DNA of 46,045 bases from Verrucomicrobiota bacterium (GTDB lineage Bacteria > Verrucomicrobiota > Verrucomicrobiia > Limisphaerales > UBA9464), in NCBI GenBank assembly GCA_025360495.1, contig JANYCC010000027.1:1-46045 (forward strand), written 5' to 3'. The notes under the pieces are model-generated. The model searched no databases. It was not told where the DNA came from and saw only the letters and a program-made list of their open reading frames with translations. This document shows, in pieces, positions 1 through 9,360 of the stretch. Numbering within the stretch: position 1 is the first letter of the stretch; the number at the start of each line of letters is the position of its first letter. Both the position numbers and the translations under genes were made by a program.

Positions 1-26
1 GGCAATCCTTACAGGCTGACCAGAGA

Positions 27-2330
27 TCAGTCCTCGACGGTCGCCGCCCCCTGTACCGAGGTGGTGCCCTGGAGATTCTGCGTCGCGTCGTACACGAAGC
101 CGCTCCGGCTCAGGGACGTGATGCTGAAGGTCAGGGTGCCGGACTTCTTCAGGCGTGACGATGCCAGTATCGCCGAGCCCGTGGCATCCGTGACCGCGGA
201 GGAGGTGCCGGTCGTGGTTCCGGACCAATGTCCGGTGACGGTGACCCCCGACATGGCCACGCCGCTGAGGTTGGTGACCTTGACGACCGCCTGTCCGTGG
301 TTGCTGACCTCGGTGAGGGCGATCGACTGGACGCGGATGACCTTGGCCGGATCCTGGAGCACCGAGATCGGCACACTGGCGCTGGCGGTGGCGCCTTGGT
401 TGTCGGTGACGGTGAGGATCGCGGCATAAGATCCCGCGGTGGTGTAAGTCTTGGTGACCGCCACGCCGCTGGACGTCGTCCCATCCCCGAACGTCCAGGC
501 ATAGGAATTGATGGTCCCGTCGGGATCCGACGAGGTCGAACCATTGAAAGTGACCGCCAGCGGCGCATAGCCGGAGGTGGGGGTGGCGGCGATCCGCGCG
601 ACCGGTGGCAGGTTGGCGCCGGAGACGGTGACCACGATCGAACCCGAGCCGGTGAGCCCGGTGTTGTCGGTGACGGTGAGGGTCCCGGTATAAGGGCCAA
701 GCGCGTTGATGAACTTGCTGACCGTGACGCCCGTGGCAGTGGTGCCGTCGCTGAACTGCCAGGAATAGCCGGTGATGGAGCCGTCCTGGTCGAACGACCC
801 ACTGCCGCTGAACGTGACGCTCAACGGCGCCACGCCGGTGAGCGGGGTGGCCGAGGGCACGGCAATCGGTGCGATGCCGCCGGTCGGAGGCACCACGGTC
901 CCGGTGATCTGGTAGGTGCCGATCGAGGCATAGGCGGAGTAACCGGTGGTGACGGGGTCCAGATATCCGATGCCATGGATATAAAGGAAGAAGGTTCCCG
1001 CCGGCAGGGTCAGGCTGAAGGACGCGCCGAGGGCGGTGGCGGGATTGCTGGTGGCCACAATCTGGCCGCTCGAATTGCGGAGCTCGGCCAGGAGGTCGAG
1101 ATCGGCGTCGGCCGCCCCACTGACCAGGTTGATGTTCACGGCACCCGCCCCGGTGGTGAAGGCGATGACATCGACATCCGACAGGCTGGAGATCAGCCCG
1201 CTGGCGGCGATCTGCGCCGCGGCCGGCAGATAGGTGGCGGTCGCGGCGGTGTTCCCATGGTCGTCGGGACGATAACCCACATAGGAGGCGATGATGGCGA
1301 GGTCGTCCTCGGTGTTGTTGGCGGCATTATATTCGCCCTTACTCCATTGGACGACGTTGGCATAATAGCCGACGCCCATGATCGGGGCCCACACCATCGG
1401 CGCGGTGCCCTGACCCGTGTAGTAGGCCGTGCTGGGCAACTGGCCGTCATGGCTCAGGCGGAAGGAATGGCCGACCTCGTGGCTGATGGCTTCGGCGGTG
1501 TATTTCTCCGCGCCGTTTCCCAACTGCGCCGTGAAGACATAATTAGGGGTGTCCGAACTCCAATCGAAGCTGCCCACATAGGAGACCCCGCCGGCGGAAG
1601 ACGCAAACCAGTCATAGCAGGAGCCGCCGATGCAGACATGGATGCCATAGGCAGTGTCGCCGGAGGAGGTCTTGCGCAGTCCCTCCAAGCCCGGGTCCTG
1701 CGTCGTGACGTCCACGTCAAACGGGGCGTAATCCTCGGCCACCCGCTGCCAGATCAACTGGATCCGCTGGAGCTCGGCATCACTGAAGGCGGCCGGGTTG
1801 CCGTCGATGTCGAACGGGGGCGTGGTGAAGGAGGCGCCGCCGGTGAAACTGCTGTTCCATTGCGTTCCGGAGGTCGTGTTGCCGTCAAAATCCAGGAAGA
1901 TGACCCGGGTGGTGCCGGGTCGGCTGTGGAGTTGGAAGGTGCTGGTCAGGGGCGCGGGGGCCGCGCCGGCCACCGCTCCACCCAAGGTCACCGGCTCGGT
2001 CAGGGCCGTGGTCTGGGGAGGGTCGTCGCGTCCGGGACAACCGAAGAACAGGCGTCCCGCCCGGTCGACCTGGAGGTCGGGATCGGTCTGGAGCCGGGTG
2101 ATCAGTTCGGGGGCCCCGATCTGGTGCGCACGGGCCAGGTCCGGCAGATGGGAACCCAGTGCGCGGATGGCGTCACGACCTGAGGTGACACCGCCGAGGT
2201 CCAGTTCCGGGACTTCGGTCAGGCCGCGATGATGCTCGGGATCAGGTTCGGCGCGGAGGGGGAGGCTGGTGACAAGGACTGCGGTGGCGGCCAGAATCAG
2301 GCCACCCCGCTTTACCGCTGGGAATTGCAT
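27..2330 (-). CDS. Secreted PKD-domain zinc metalloprotease
   Basis: A 767-residue exported protein. Residues 1-27 form a signal peptide (basic start, hydrophobic LILAATAVLVTSLPL, then AEP). A zinc-protease motif HEVGHSFRLSHD lies at 284-295, giving H284, E285, H288 and H294. It resembles the metzincin motif but has Leu where Gly is usual. IMGVGYY near 317 could supply the Met-turn. A pre-peptidase C-terminal-like beta domain (about 355-475, with DVDVIAFT) follows, then two PKD domains (about 490-570 and 575-660, each with SFDQDG/SSDPDG and FSDGT/FGDGT) and a C-terminal Ig-like region. I infer extracellular protein or polysaccharide-linked proteolysis. It stands alone with no partner gene. 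The protease call rests on the motif and architecture; the substrate is unknown. Confidence 0.85.
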   Translation of the reverse strand: MQFPAVKRGGLILAATAVLVTSLPLRAEPDPEHHRGLTEVPELDLGGVTSGRDAIRALGSHLPDLARAHQIGAPELITRLQTDPDLQVDRAGRLFFGCPGRDDPPQTTALTEPVTLGGAVAGAAPAPLTSTFQLHSRPGTTRVIFLDFDGNTTSGTQWNSSFTGGASFTTPPFDIDGNPAAFSDAELQRIQLIWQRVAEDYAPFDVDVTTQDPGLEGLRKTSSGDTAYGIHVCIGGSCYDWFASSAGGVSYVGSFDWSSDTPNYVFTAQLGNGAEKYTAEAISHEVGHSFRLSHDGQLPSTAYYTGQGTAPMVWAPIMGVGYYANVVQWSKGEYNAANNTEDDLAIIASYVGYRPDDHGNTAATATYLPAAAQIAASGLISSLSDVDVIAFTTGAGAVNINLVSGAADADLDLLAELRNSSGQIVATSNPATALGASFSLTLPAGTFFLYIHGIGYLDPVTTGYSAYASIGTYQITGTVVPPTGGIAPIAVPSATPLTGVAPLSVTFSGSGSFDQDGSITGYSWQFSDGTTATGVTVSKFINALGPYTGTLTVTDNTGLTGSGSIVVTVSGANLPPVARIAATPTSGYAPLAVTFNGSTSSDPDGTINSYAWTFGDGTTSSGVAVTKTYTTAGSYAAILTVTDNQGATASASVPISVLQDPAKVIRVQSIALTEVSNHGQAVVKVTNLSGVAMSGVTVTGHWSGTTTGTSSAVTDATGSAILASSRLKKSGTLTFSITSLSRSGFVYDATQNLQGTTSVQGAATVED

Positions 2331-2854
2331 TATTTATGTGGAAACCCCAGAACCCGTTAGATGACAGGGTCCTGGCTGTGTTGTATTGTCACCCAGTCAC
2401 CAACAGCCGGCCTTCTCCCGTAATTAGGGGGTACGGAAAAACACCGGACCGCATGCTTCTGGGTGGGATCATCACTGCACCCCCCGACTCCGGGTCCTCA
2501 TTCAGCCTTGGGCGGGCTTGGGGGATTCGGACCCTAACGGGAGGGCATGGAAATGATGAAATATCCTTGAGGGACGTTTTTTGATGCCACGGGGGGCGCG
2601 TTCTGGGCAAGCGGAAATTATGCGGGGATTAGATCCATAATAAATGGCGTGAACGGAGCCCGATAATTATCCCGGATGTAACGTTGTCGGTCACGGTGAC
2701 TTGCGGCCGGGACGCGGAGCAGCGCAGGAGGCCGCAGCCGGGAAAAAGAAATCTACCGCATCGGCCGGGACGGAGGCCATGGACCGAACATCCGGGGCGG
2801 CGACTTTGGCACTTGCGGGCTGGAGCTCGCCACGGAACGTCCCCATGGTGGGGA
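2331..2854. other. Intergenic region, no convincing gene
   Basis: This 524-base stretch separates the divergent protease gene and the small hypothetical gene. The ORFs here are short and lack domain-like composition. The stretch is more AT-rich than its neighbours in places (2560-2680), so it probably holds the promoters of both genes, but I could not pick clear -35/-10 pairs. A T-arm-like string near 2516-2535 does not extend into a tRNA. Confidence 0.5.
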
Positions 2855-3184
2855 ATGCATCGCCCCCTGTTCATCAGTGAAGTGTTGGATCGATTCGTTG
2901 AGGACGGCCAGGAACGCGAACTCTGCGCGACCTCGGAAGCCCGTTATGACGCCACCCAGGAAAAGGTGGCCGTCGATCTCGATGCCTTCGTCCGGCCCGT
3001 TGAGCTGTGCGGGAAGGAATGGCATGTGCGGCCCGAATGGCTGTTGCGACCGCACACGGTGACCGAAGGGGTGCCGGAGGAGGAGGCGGCCGAATTGTCG
3101 CGGGAAATCTTCCAGCGATGGGTGGTGCGGCTGCGGCCGGTTCTCAACAGTCACCGCGAAGTGCTGGCCGCGGCGGGCACCTGA
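2855..3184 (+). CDS. Hypothetical protein
   Basis: A 109-residue protein that I do not recognise. The in-frame ORF could begin at 2684, but that extension is Arg/Pro-rich and looks non-coding. The ATG at 2855 has GGTGGGGA just upstream and begins MHRPLFISEVLDRF. The rest is acidic and regular, with two cysteines, three tryptophans (one in EWHVRPEWLL) and an amphipathic C-terminal helix. There is no signal peptide or membrane segment. It precedes the sugar kinase/nucleotidyltransferase gene on the same strand with a gap of about 85-120 bases, so co-transcription is possible. Composition supports a real gene; function is unknown. Confidence 0.6.
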   Translation: MHRPLFISEVLDRFVEDGQERELCATSEARYDATQEKVAVDLDAFVRPVELCGKEWHVRPEWLLRPHTVTEGVPEEEAAELSREIFQRWVVRLRPVLNSHREVLAAAGT

Positions 3185-3268
3185 CCGGTTTCAGGCCGGA
3201 GCCCGGCTTTGTGAGGGCCGGCAACACGCGGGATCCGTGTTCCTCCCCCACCCGGCTTCGCTGTCCCA

Positions 3269-6200
3269 TTGACGTTGGCCCTGCACTTCGTGGAGCGTGA
3301 ACCCGCTGTGGCCAAGCCTTCTCTCCTCGAACTGATCACGTCCCCCGATCCCGCGATCCGCAACCTCCCGCTCGGCGACTGGCTCGAACCCCTGGCCGTT
3401 CCCGAACTCCTGTCCGCCGCCGCCGAACTCGAGGAATTCCGGCGTCGGGCGGAGAATCTTTATGAACGGGTCCGGGCCCTGTTCTTCCTGTATGCACTCC
3501 ACCGGTTTCACCTGCCCGCACGGCTTTCGTCCGGATCCGGGGAGTTGCACGGCAGTCTCATCCCCTTCCGTGGCTTCGAACAGCTGCTCCACCGCCGGTT
3601 CGAGGAGGCCATCGTCACCTTTCTCGCGGTCCAGACGGCCAACGGGCCCAGCGACGGCGTGTCCTCCGCCCTGGCCGCCGCCTATCACCGACTCGCTTTC
3701 CAAACCCTCGCCGACCAGGTCCGGCGCAGTGTGCGGACCGTCCGCGGCAACCAGTGGATGTTCCGCCTGGGCCATCCCGCCGACCAACCGCTCCGCGTCC
3801 GTCCCGATCTGCTGACCCCTTCCGCCGACGGCACCTACCCGATCCTTCGCGAACAGACGCCGGTCCGCATGGATCTCACCCATTCCGCGTGGTCCGACAT
3901 CTTCTTCCTCGGCATGGATTATCCCGAGGGTGCGAAGGTGCTGAACCTTTCCGTGGACCTTGGCGTGCATGGGCGGGATGCCACCACGCGCCCCCCCGTG
4001 AGCGCCTGGTTGCGCGTGCTCGATGAACCCGTGCTCCGGCTCACCTCGGTGGACCTGGGGGCGACGGCCGACCTGACGTCGTTGGCCGAGGTGTTCGATT
4101 TTGCGAAGGATTATCTCGGGTTGTTGAAGGCGGCGGTCATCGCGTCCGGCATCGTGCCACCGGGCATCGAGGGGTCCGGACAATCGTTGGCGGCGTTGCT
4201 GGACCGTTTGGTGGGGACCGGTCGGGGCCTGGAGATCGTGTCCTGGGTGAACGACATTCCGAAAGGGTCGCGCCTCGCCGTGAGCACCAACCTGTTGGGA
4301 TCGTTGATCAGCGTCTGCATGCGGGCGACCGGCCAGGCGGGATCACTGACCGGCCCGTTGGAGGAATCGGAACGTCGGTTGGTGTTGGCGCGGGCCCTGT
4401 TGGGTGAGTGGCTGGGGGGATCCGGCGGCGGTTGGCAGGACTCCGGCGGTGTCTGGCCCGGCATCAAGCTCATCACGGGCGCTGCCGCGGGCGAGGGCGA
4501 CCCGGAACACGGCATCTCGCGGGGCCGACTCATGCCCGTCCACCACGTGTATTCCCGGGACGAGATCCCGGAATCGGCCCGTCAGGCGTTGCAGGATTCG
4601 TTGGTGGTGGTGCACGGAGGGATGGCCCAGAACGTGGGGCCGATCCTGGAAATGGTGACCGAGAAATACCTGCTGCGATCCGCCGCCGAATGGAAGGGGC
4701 GCCAGGATGCGCTCGGGGTATTGGACGAGGTCATCGGGGCCTTGCAACGCGGGGATATCCGGGCGTTGGGGGCGGCGACCACCCGCAATTTCCGCGGGCC
4801 GATCCAGACGATCATCCCGTGGGCTTCGACGCATTTCACGGAGATGCTGATTGCGCGGGCGGAGGAGGCATTTGGGGCCGATTTCTGGGGGTTCTGGATG
4901 CTCGGTGGGATGTCGGGCGGCGGGATGGGGTTCATCTTCGCACCCGGACGGAAGCTGGAGGCGCAGGGGCGGATGCTGGAGATCATGCTCCAGACCAAGC
5001 GGGAACTGCAGCATGCCCTCCCGTTCGCGATGGACCCCGTGGTGTTCGACTACCGGATCAACGAGAACGGCACCTGCGCGGATCTTCTGTCGGAGGAAGC
5101 CGCCCTGATGCCCGCCAATTATTATGCGTTGACCATCCCCGGCCTGCTCCGCCGCGAACGCCACGCCCTGCCGCCAACGCGCCGCGCGGAACTCGACAAG
5201 TTCGGGGCGGCCGCCCGCAACCGGCCGGAATTGCGGGGGATGGTGCAGACGCTCTTTGACGTCCTGCTGCCCCGCGGCGCGGGTCTCCGGGCCGATGGGC
5301 CTTCGTTGAAGGAACTTCTCGAGCAGAATGGTTTCGACCGCGCCCAGCATGAACGGATCCGCTCGGACCTACGGGACGGACGGATCGGGCTCATGCAAAA
5401 CCGGCTCCGGGCCGACACGCGGATCGAGGACGTCGCGGCGGGCGATGTGACCTGGGCGGGCTCCGGGGACGGGTCGCGGTTCCGGGCGCGGGGTGAGGCG
5501 GCGTTGCGGGCCGGTGCGGTCGCCGTGGTGACCCTGGCGGCAGGGGCGGGTTCCCGGTGGACGCAGGGCGCGGGGGTGTGCAAGGCGCTGCATCCGTTTT
5601 GCAAACTCGGGGGGCGCCATCGCACCTTCATCGAGACTCATCTGGCCAAGTCGCGCCGGACCGGCCTTCGCTTTGGGGCGACCCTTCCGCACATCTTCAC
5701 AACGAGTTACCTGACGCATGGGCCGACCGCGGCGTTCCTGGAGCGGATGGTCGCACCCGCCTACCCCGGGCCGCTGTTGCTCTCGCCGGGACGGAGCGTC
5801 GGCCTGCGTCTGGTCCCCACCGTTCGCGACCTGCGTTTCCAATGGGAGGAAATGCCGCAACAGATGCTGGATGTGCAGCAGCAGAAGGTCCGCGAATCAC
5901 TCCGCACGGCCCTGATGAACTGGGCCCGCACCACCGGTGAGGCGGGGGATTACACCGACAATCTGCCGCTCCAGTGCCTGCATCCGGTCGGTCATTTTTT
6001 CGAGGTGCCCAACCTGTTGCGCAACGGGGTCCTGGCCCGTCTCCTCCGCGAACGTCCGCATCTCCAGACCTTGCTCCTCCATAACATCGACACCCTCGGG
6101 GCCGATGCCGACGCGGAGTTGCTGGGACGGCATCTGGAGTCCGGTGCGTGCCTGACGTTTGAACTGATCACGCGCCGGTTGGAGGATCGCGGGGGCGGCC

Positions 6201-6649
6201 TGGCACGCGTCAATGGAAAGGTCCGCCTGGTCGAGGGTCTGGCCCTGCCGCGCGAGGAGGACGAGTTCCGCCTGAGTTATTATAATTCCATGACGACCTG
6301 GATTGATATCGACCGCTTCCTGGCGGTGCTGGGACTGACGCGGGCCGACGTGTTGGAGGGCAACGAAGGGCGGATCGCCGCTGCGGTGCGGGAGTTGGCG
6401 ACGCGCCTGCCGACCTACGTGACCGTGAAGGATGTGAAGAAGCGGTGGGGTCATGGTCAGGAGGACATTTTCCCGGTCGCCCAATTTGAGAAATTATGGA
6501 GTGACCTGACGGCATTGCCGGAGATCGACAGCCGATTCATCGTGATCCCGCGACTCCGTGGGCAGCAGATGAAAGACCAGGCCCAATTGGACGGTTGGTT
6601 GCGGGACGGATCGGCGCAGCACTTGGAATCGCTCTGCGACTGGGGCTGA
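3269..6649 (+). CDS. GHMP-kinase-like / UDPGP-type nucleotidyltransferase fusion
   Basis: A 1126-residue fusion likely to activate a sugar by phosphorylation and nucleotidyl transfer, in the manner of bifunctional fucokinase/GDP-fucose pyrophosphorylases. The GHMP-like half (about 195-600) has a substrate-side motif (VRMDLTHSAWSD, 199-210), a P-loop equivalent IPKGSRLAVST (330-340), GGWQDSGGVWPGIK (387-400) and a C-terminal glycine motif LGGMSGGGMGF. The UDPGP-like half (about 745-1126) has VVTLAAGAGSRW, HPVGHFFEVPNL and LLHNIDTLGADAD. The first ~190 residues are unassigned. The order is opposite to the Bacteroides Fkp enzyme, in which the transferase is N-terminal. The P-loop is degenerate (RLAVST in place of GLGTSS-like). 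The start is uncertain: TTG 3269, GTG 3290 or GTG 3308. Substrate and nucleotide cannot be named. Confidence 0.75.
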   Translation: MTLALHFVEREPAVAKPSLLELITSPDPAIRNLPLGDWLEPLAVPELLSAAAELEEFRRRAENLYERVRALFFLYALHRFHLPARLSSGSGELHGSLIPFRGFEQLLHRRFEEAIVTFLAVQTANGPSDGVSSALAAAYHRLAFQTLADQVRRSVRTVRGNQWMFRLGHPADQPLRVRPDLLTPSADGTYPILREQTPVRMDLTHSAWSDIFFLGMDYPEGAKVLNLSVDLGVHGRDATTRPPVSAWLRVLDEPVLRLTSVDLGATADLTSLAEVFDFAKDYLGLLKAAVIASGIVPPGIEGSGQSLAALLDRLVGTGRGLEIVSWVNDIPKGSRLAVSTNLLGSLISVCMRATGQAGSLTGPLEESERRLVLARALLGEWLGGSGGGWQDSGGVWPGIKLITGAAAGEGDPEHGISRGRLMPVHHVYSRDEIPESARQALQDSLVVVHGGMAQNVGPILEMVTEKYLLRSAAEWKGRQDALGVLDEVIGALQRGDIRALGAATTRNFRGPIQTIIPWASTHFTEMLIARAEEAFGADFWGFWMLGGMSGGGMGFIFAPGRKLEAQGRMLEIMLQTKRELQHALPFAMDPVVFDYRINENGTCADLLSEEAALMPANYYALTIPGLLRRERHALPPTRRAELDKFGAAARNRPELRGMVQTLFDVLLPRGAGLRADGPSLKELLEQNGFDRAQHERIRSDLRDGRIGLMQNRLRADTRIEDVAAGDVTWAGSGDGSRFRARGEAALRAGAVAVVTLAAGAGSRWTQGAGVCKALHPFCKLGGRHRTFIETHLAKSRRTGLRFGATLPHIFTTSYLTHGPTAAFLERMVAPAYPGPLLLSPGRSVGLRLVPTVRDLRFQWEEMPQQMLDVQQQKVRESLRTALMNWARTTGEAGDYTDNLPLQCLHPVGHFFEVPNLLRNGVLARLLRERPHLQTLLLHNIDTLGADADAELLGRHLESGACLTFELITRRLEDRGGGLARVNGKVRLVEGLALPREEDEFRLSYYNSMTTWIDIDRFLAVLGLTRADVLEGNEGRIAAAVRELATRLPTYVTVKDVKKRWGHGQEDIFPVAQFEKLWSDLTALPEIDSRFIVIPRLRGQQMKDQAQLDGWLRDGSAQHLESLCDWG

Positions 6650-6658
6650 GTCGGGCGT

Positions 6659-7210
6659 TCAGCCTTTGAGCAGACGCCACCAAAAGAGCCCATAAACCGA
6701 ACACCAGACCAAGGCTCCGGCCAGCAGTCCGGCGGCGAGGTCATCGGCGACGACTCCCAGGCCGCCCGGGAGGTTTTGGAGCCGGCGGATGGGCCATGGC
6801 TTCCAAATGTCGAGGACGCGGAAAAGCACGAACGCGACGACGAGGAAAGGCCACCACAACCGAATCTCGGCGAGGCCCGGAAGTTGTCCCGTCCCGAGGG
6901 TCCAATGCACCGCATAACCCGCGAAAGCCAGGGGCATCGCCACGATCTCGTCCAGCACCACGGAACCCGGGTCGTGACGGCCCAGGATGCGTTCGGCGGC
7001 GGAGCACGCGGCGACCGCCACCGGAATGCTGGCCAGGATCAGCGCCGTGTAAACCCAGGGATTGCCGATCCAGAGAAGCACGAGGATCCATCCCACGCCG
7101 ACCAAGGAACCCCAAGTTCCAGGGCCGGGTTTCAGCCGACCGGAACCGAACCCTTCGGCCAGCCACAGGATCCAGCGATCCCGCGCGTTCCGGTTCGTCG
7201 GGGTGGTCAC
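6659..7210 (-). CDS. pgpA: Phosphatidylglycerophosphatase A
   Basis: A 183-residue membrane enzyme that removes phosphate from phosphatidylglycerol phosphate. The PgpA pattern is clear: a GPGTWGSL motif near the start, several membrane helices, DEIVAMP, and the C-terminal DIWKPWPIRRLQ followed by GGLGVVADDLAAG. The longest ORF starts at 7369, but its first 53 residues are an out-of-frame reading of pgsA. The GTG at 7210 overlaps the pgsA stop (GTGA), indicating translational coupling. It catalyses the step directly after PgsA, which lies immediately upstream, so the pair forms a phosphatidylglycerol module. Confidence 0.9.
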   Translation of the reverse strand: MTTPTNRNARDRWILWLAEGFGSGRLKPGPGTWGSLVGVGWILVLLWIGNPWVYTALILASIPVAVAACSAAERILGRHDPGSVVLDEIVAMPLAFAGYAVHWTLGTGQLPGLAEIRLWWPFLVVAFVLFRVLDIWKPWPIRRLQNLPGGLGVVADDLAAGLLAGALVWCSVYGLFWWRLLKG

Positions 7211-7797
7211 AGGCTGCGCAGGTAGATCTGGCGGTTGCGCCAGAGATAAATGGCACCGCTGAGAATGGTCAGCAGCACCGCGAGCCACTTGGCGCAGTCG
7301 GCGAACCACCAGATCCATGGATGGCCACCGACAGCGGGCCCGAAGATCCAAACGCCGGCCGCACCCCATTGTTCGTAGCTCAACAGGACCAGGATCGAGA
7401 GGATCGCGACGATTTGGGAGATGGTCTTATGTTTGCCAAACCCTTCGGCCGCCAGGACCAGGTTTTGCGACGCGGCGAGCAGGCGGAGACCCGTGATCGC
7501 CAATTCGCGCGCCACCATCACCACCACCATCCAAGCCTCGATCTGGCCCAGTTCGACAAACGCGATGAAGGCTGAACACGTAAGGATCTTGTCGGCCAAC
7601 GGATCCATCAGGATGCCGAAATTCGTGATCAATCCCCGGCGCCTCGCGATCCGGCCGTCGAGGGCGTCCGTGATGCCGGCCAGGCTGAAGACGATCAGGG
7701 CGATGGTCTCGTTGCCCGGGAAACGGGCAAAGATCACCCCGAGAAAAATCGCGGTGAGGGCAAACCGGGAGACGGTGAGCTTGTTGGGGAGGTTCAC
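7207..7797 (-). CDS. pgsA: CDP-diacylglycerol-glycerol-3-phosphate 3-phosphatidyltransferase
   Basis: A 196-residue integral membrane enzyme making phosphatidylglycerol phosphate from CDP-diacylglycerol and glycerol 3-phosphate. It starts NLPNKLTVSRF, typical of PgsA, and carries the CDP-alcohol phosphotransferase signature with DALDGRIARRRG followed by GILMDPLADK, so all the metal-binding aspartates are present. An ATG at 7827 is in frame but would overlap the DUF4337 gene; the GTG at 7797 fits the family N-terminus and leaves a 10-base gap. The stop overlaps the pgpA start by four bases. Confidence 0.92.
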   Translation of the reverse strand: MNLPNKLTVSRFALTAIFLGVIFARFPGNETIALIVFSLAGITDALDGRIARRRGLITNFGILMDPLADKILTCSAFIAFVELGQIEAWMVVVMVARELAITGLRLLAASQNLVLAAEGFGKHKTISQIVAILSILVLLSYEQWGAAGVWIFGPAVGGHPWIWWFADCAKWLAVLLTILSGAIYLWRNRQIYLRSL

Positions 7798-7807
7798 GCG
7801 CCGGATC

Positions 7808-8407
7808 TCAGCGGACAGCCCCGGCATGTCCTGCGGCAGCGGGGGTTGACTCCTCCGGGGCGGCTTCGGCTTTCCGCGTGAAAGCCACGCAGCCCAAGCC
7901 CACGCCGATGAGGGCCACCACGATCCCGATCCGGAGGAAAAGGCGTGATTCGGTGAGCAAGGTCAGCGAGCACAGGACGACCGCGACCTGGAGCAGAATC
8001 TCCGAATAGTCGAACCACTCGTTGCGGGCGTCCGCAATGCGTGCCCGGAGACCGTGATGACGCGCGTCCGACTGGATCTTTTCGGTCTCGGCGTGGTACT
8101 CGATATTCTTCGATTTGAGGTCGGCCGCGATCCGGGCCAGGGCGGTGCGTTGGGCTTCGGTCGGGTTGCCGGCCAGTTCCACCTCGATCCGCTTCAATTC
8201 GAGGTCGTTGACGTACTCGCGCTGGCGCTTCGCCTGGTACCACGCGAACCCGTTCGAGGACTTCACCTCGTCGACGATCATCTCGTTGGCCGCGTTGTGG
8301 CCCATCGCCCCGACGATCGCCATCAGCACGGCAATGATCGCGATGAGGATTCCGACGTGTTTTTCACCGGCTTTGCCTTCGGCGCGGGGGATTTCGATTT
8401 CAGCCAT
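7808..8407 (-). CDS. DUF4337 family membrane protein
   Basis: A 199-residue protein with a short charged N-terminus (MAEIEIPRAEGKAGEKH), a first membrane helix (VGILIAIIAVLMAIVGAMG), a charged helical region of about 100 residues (VDEVKSSNGFAWYQAKRQRE and onwards) and two C-terminal hydrophobic helices. This layout and the W-x-x-Y-x-A-K-x-x-R-x segment match the DUF4337 family, whose function is not established. It lies 10 bases upstream of pgsA on the same strand and is probably co-transcribed, although a role in lipid metabolism is only inferred from position. Confidence 0.8.
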   Translation of the reverse strand: MAEIEIPRAEGKAGEKHVGILIAIIAVLMAIVGAMGHNAANEMIVDEVKSSNGFAWYQAKRQREYVNDLELKRIEVELAGNPTEAQRTALARIAADLKSKNIEYHAETEKIQSDARHHGLRARIADARNEWFDYSEILLQVAVVLCSLTLLTESRLFLRIGIVVALIGVGLGCVAFTRKAEAAPEESTPAAAGHAGAVR

Positions 8408-8482
8408 GATGATTTCGGTGGGGACGAAGCTACGGGGGGACGGGGAAAAGGCAACGAATCACCCGTCGAACGACCCGGAATG

Positions 8483-9187
8483 TCAACGCGTCCCCGACTC
8501 CAGGCAGCGGGATTGAATTCCCCATCGGCGGGTGCGGGTGCTGATCTCGATCACCGGTGCGGACATCAGCCCCAGGGCAAACAGGAACAAAGGCCAATGG
8601 AAATGCTCGGGCAAGAGGTCGCGGAGTTGCGCGGTGCGACCCCCGGAAGCCACGAGTCGGAGGGAATCAGCCATGAAGACGGAGAGCGCTGTCAGGCAAC
8701 CCAGTGCCGCGGCGCCCGAAGTGGCACGGCCCGGCCACAGGGGTCGGGCTGGAGTGTCATGGAGGCCCACCGTCGCACCAAACACGATCATCAACAGGGC
8801 GATGCTCATCGGCGCCCAGACGGGTCCCCACCACGGCAGCGGGATCAGGAAGAGGATATCCCAGTCTGCCAGCGATCTCGGCCACGCGGTCAAGGGAACC
8901 AGCCAGAGATAATAGGCGATGTCCCAAACCCCGAAGGCGAACAGGGCGAAACCCAGCCGGCTCCGCCACGTCTTTCCGGCGAGCCAACCCACCGTGAGCA
9001 GCATCACCATCGTGGCCCCCTCGCGCACCACTTCCGCGAAGCCAAATCCGTCGGCGAGGGGCAGGGGATGGGGCTGATGCGGGTCGAGACGATGGATCAT
9101 CGAGCGGAGGTAGAACACCACCGCGGACTCCACCCAAGCCATCGCGAGCGCATAAAGGCCCACCACCAGAAGAGTGCTTTGTCGCAC
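8483..9187 (-). CDS. Hypothetical polytopic membrane protein
   Basis: A 234-residue protein with about six hydrophobic segments: an N-terminal LLVVGLYALAMAWVESAVVF, a middle pair around VMLLTVGWLAG and FALFAFGVWDIAYYLWLV, a helix around APMSIALLMIVFGATVGL, and two more in the C-terminal third. The aromatic, tryptophan-rich pattern WDIAYYLWLVPLTAWP suggests a conserved family, but I cannot name it. No catalytic motif is evident. It is the first gene of the run leading through DUF4337 to pgsA and pgpA, 75 bases upstream of the next gene. Confidence 0.65.
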   Translation of the reverse strand: MRQSTLLVVGLYALAMAWVESAVVFYLRSMIHRLDPHQPHPLPLADGFGFAEVVREGATMVMLLTVGWLAGKTWRSRLGFALFAFGVWDIAYYLWLVPLTAWPRSLADWDILFLIPLPWWGPVWAPMSIALLMIVFGATVGLHDTPARPLWPGRATSGAAALGCLTALSVFMADSLRLVASGGRTAQLRDLLPEHFHWPLFLFALGLMSAPVIEISTRTRRWGIQSRCLESGTR

Positions 9188-9360
9188 AAAGTGAAGGACC
9201 GGCCGGGAGGGATCCTGTTCAAGACGCGGTGGATTTTCTCACAGCGGTGGGAGGATACAGGGCGCCATCGGCCCGCGCCGGCCGCACTGCGGCGACGGCC
9301 GCGCACAGAATCAGCAGCCCTGCGAGCCAGCGGAGGATTGGATGCGCCCTCATGCAGGGC

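Noticed and set aside
228-2183. Plus-strand ORF of 651 codons over the protease gene
   Set aside because: Antisense to the well-supported PKD protease; composition (Gly, Asp, Arg) is typical antisense noise.
2516-2535. T-arm-like string resembling a tRNA 3' part
   Set aside because: No acceptor, D or anticodon stem can be built around it.
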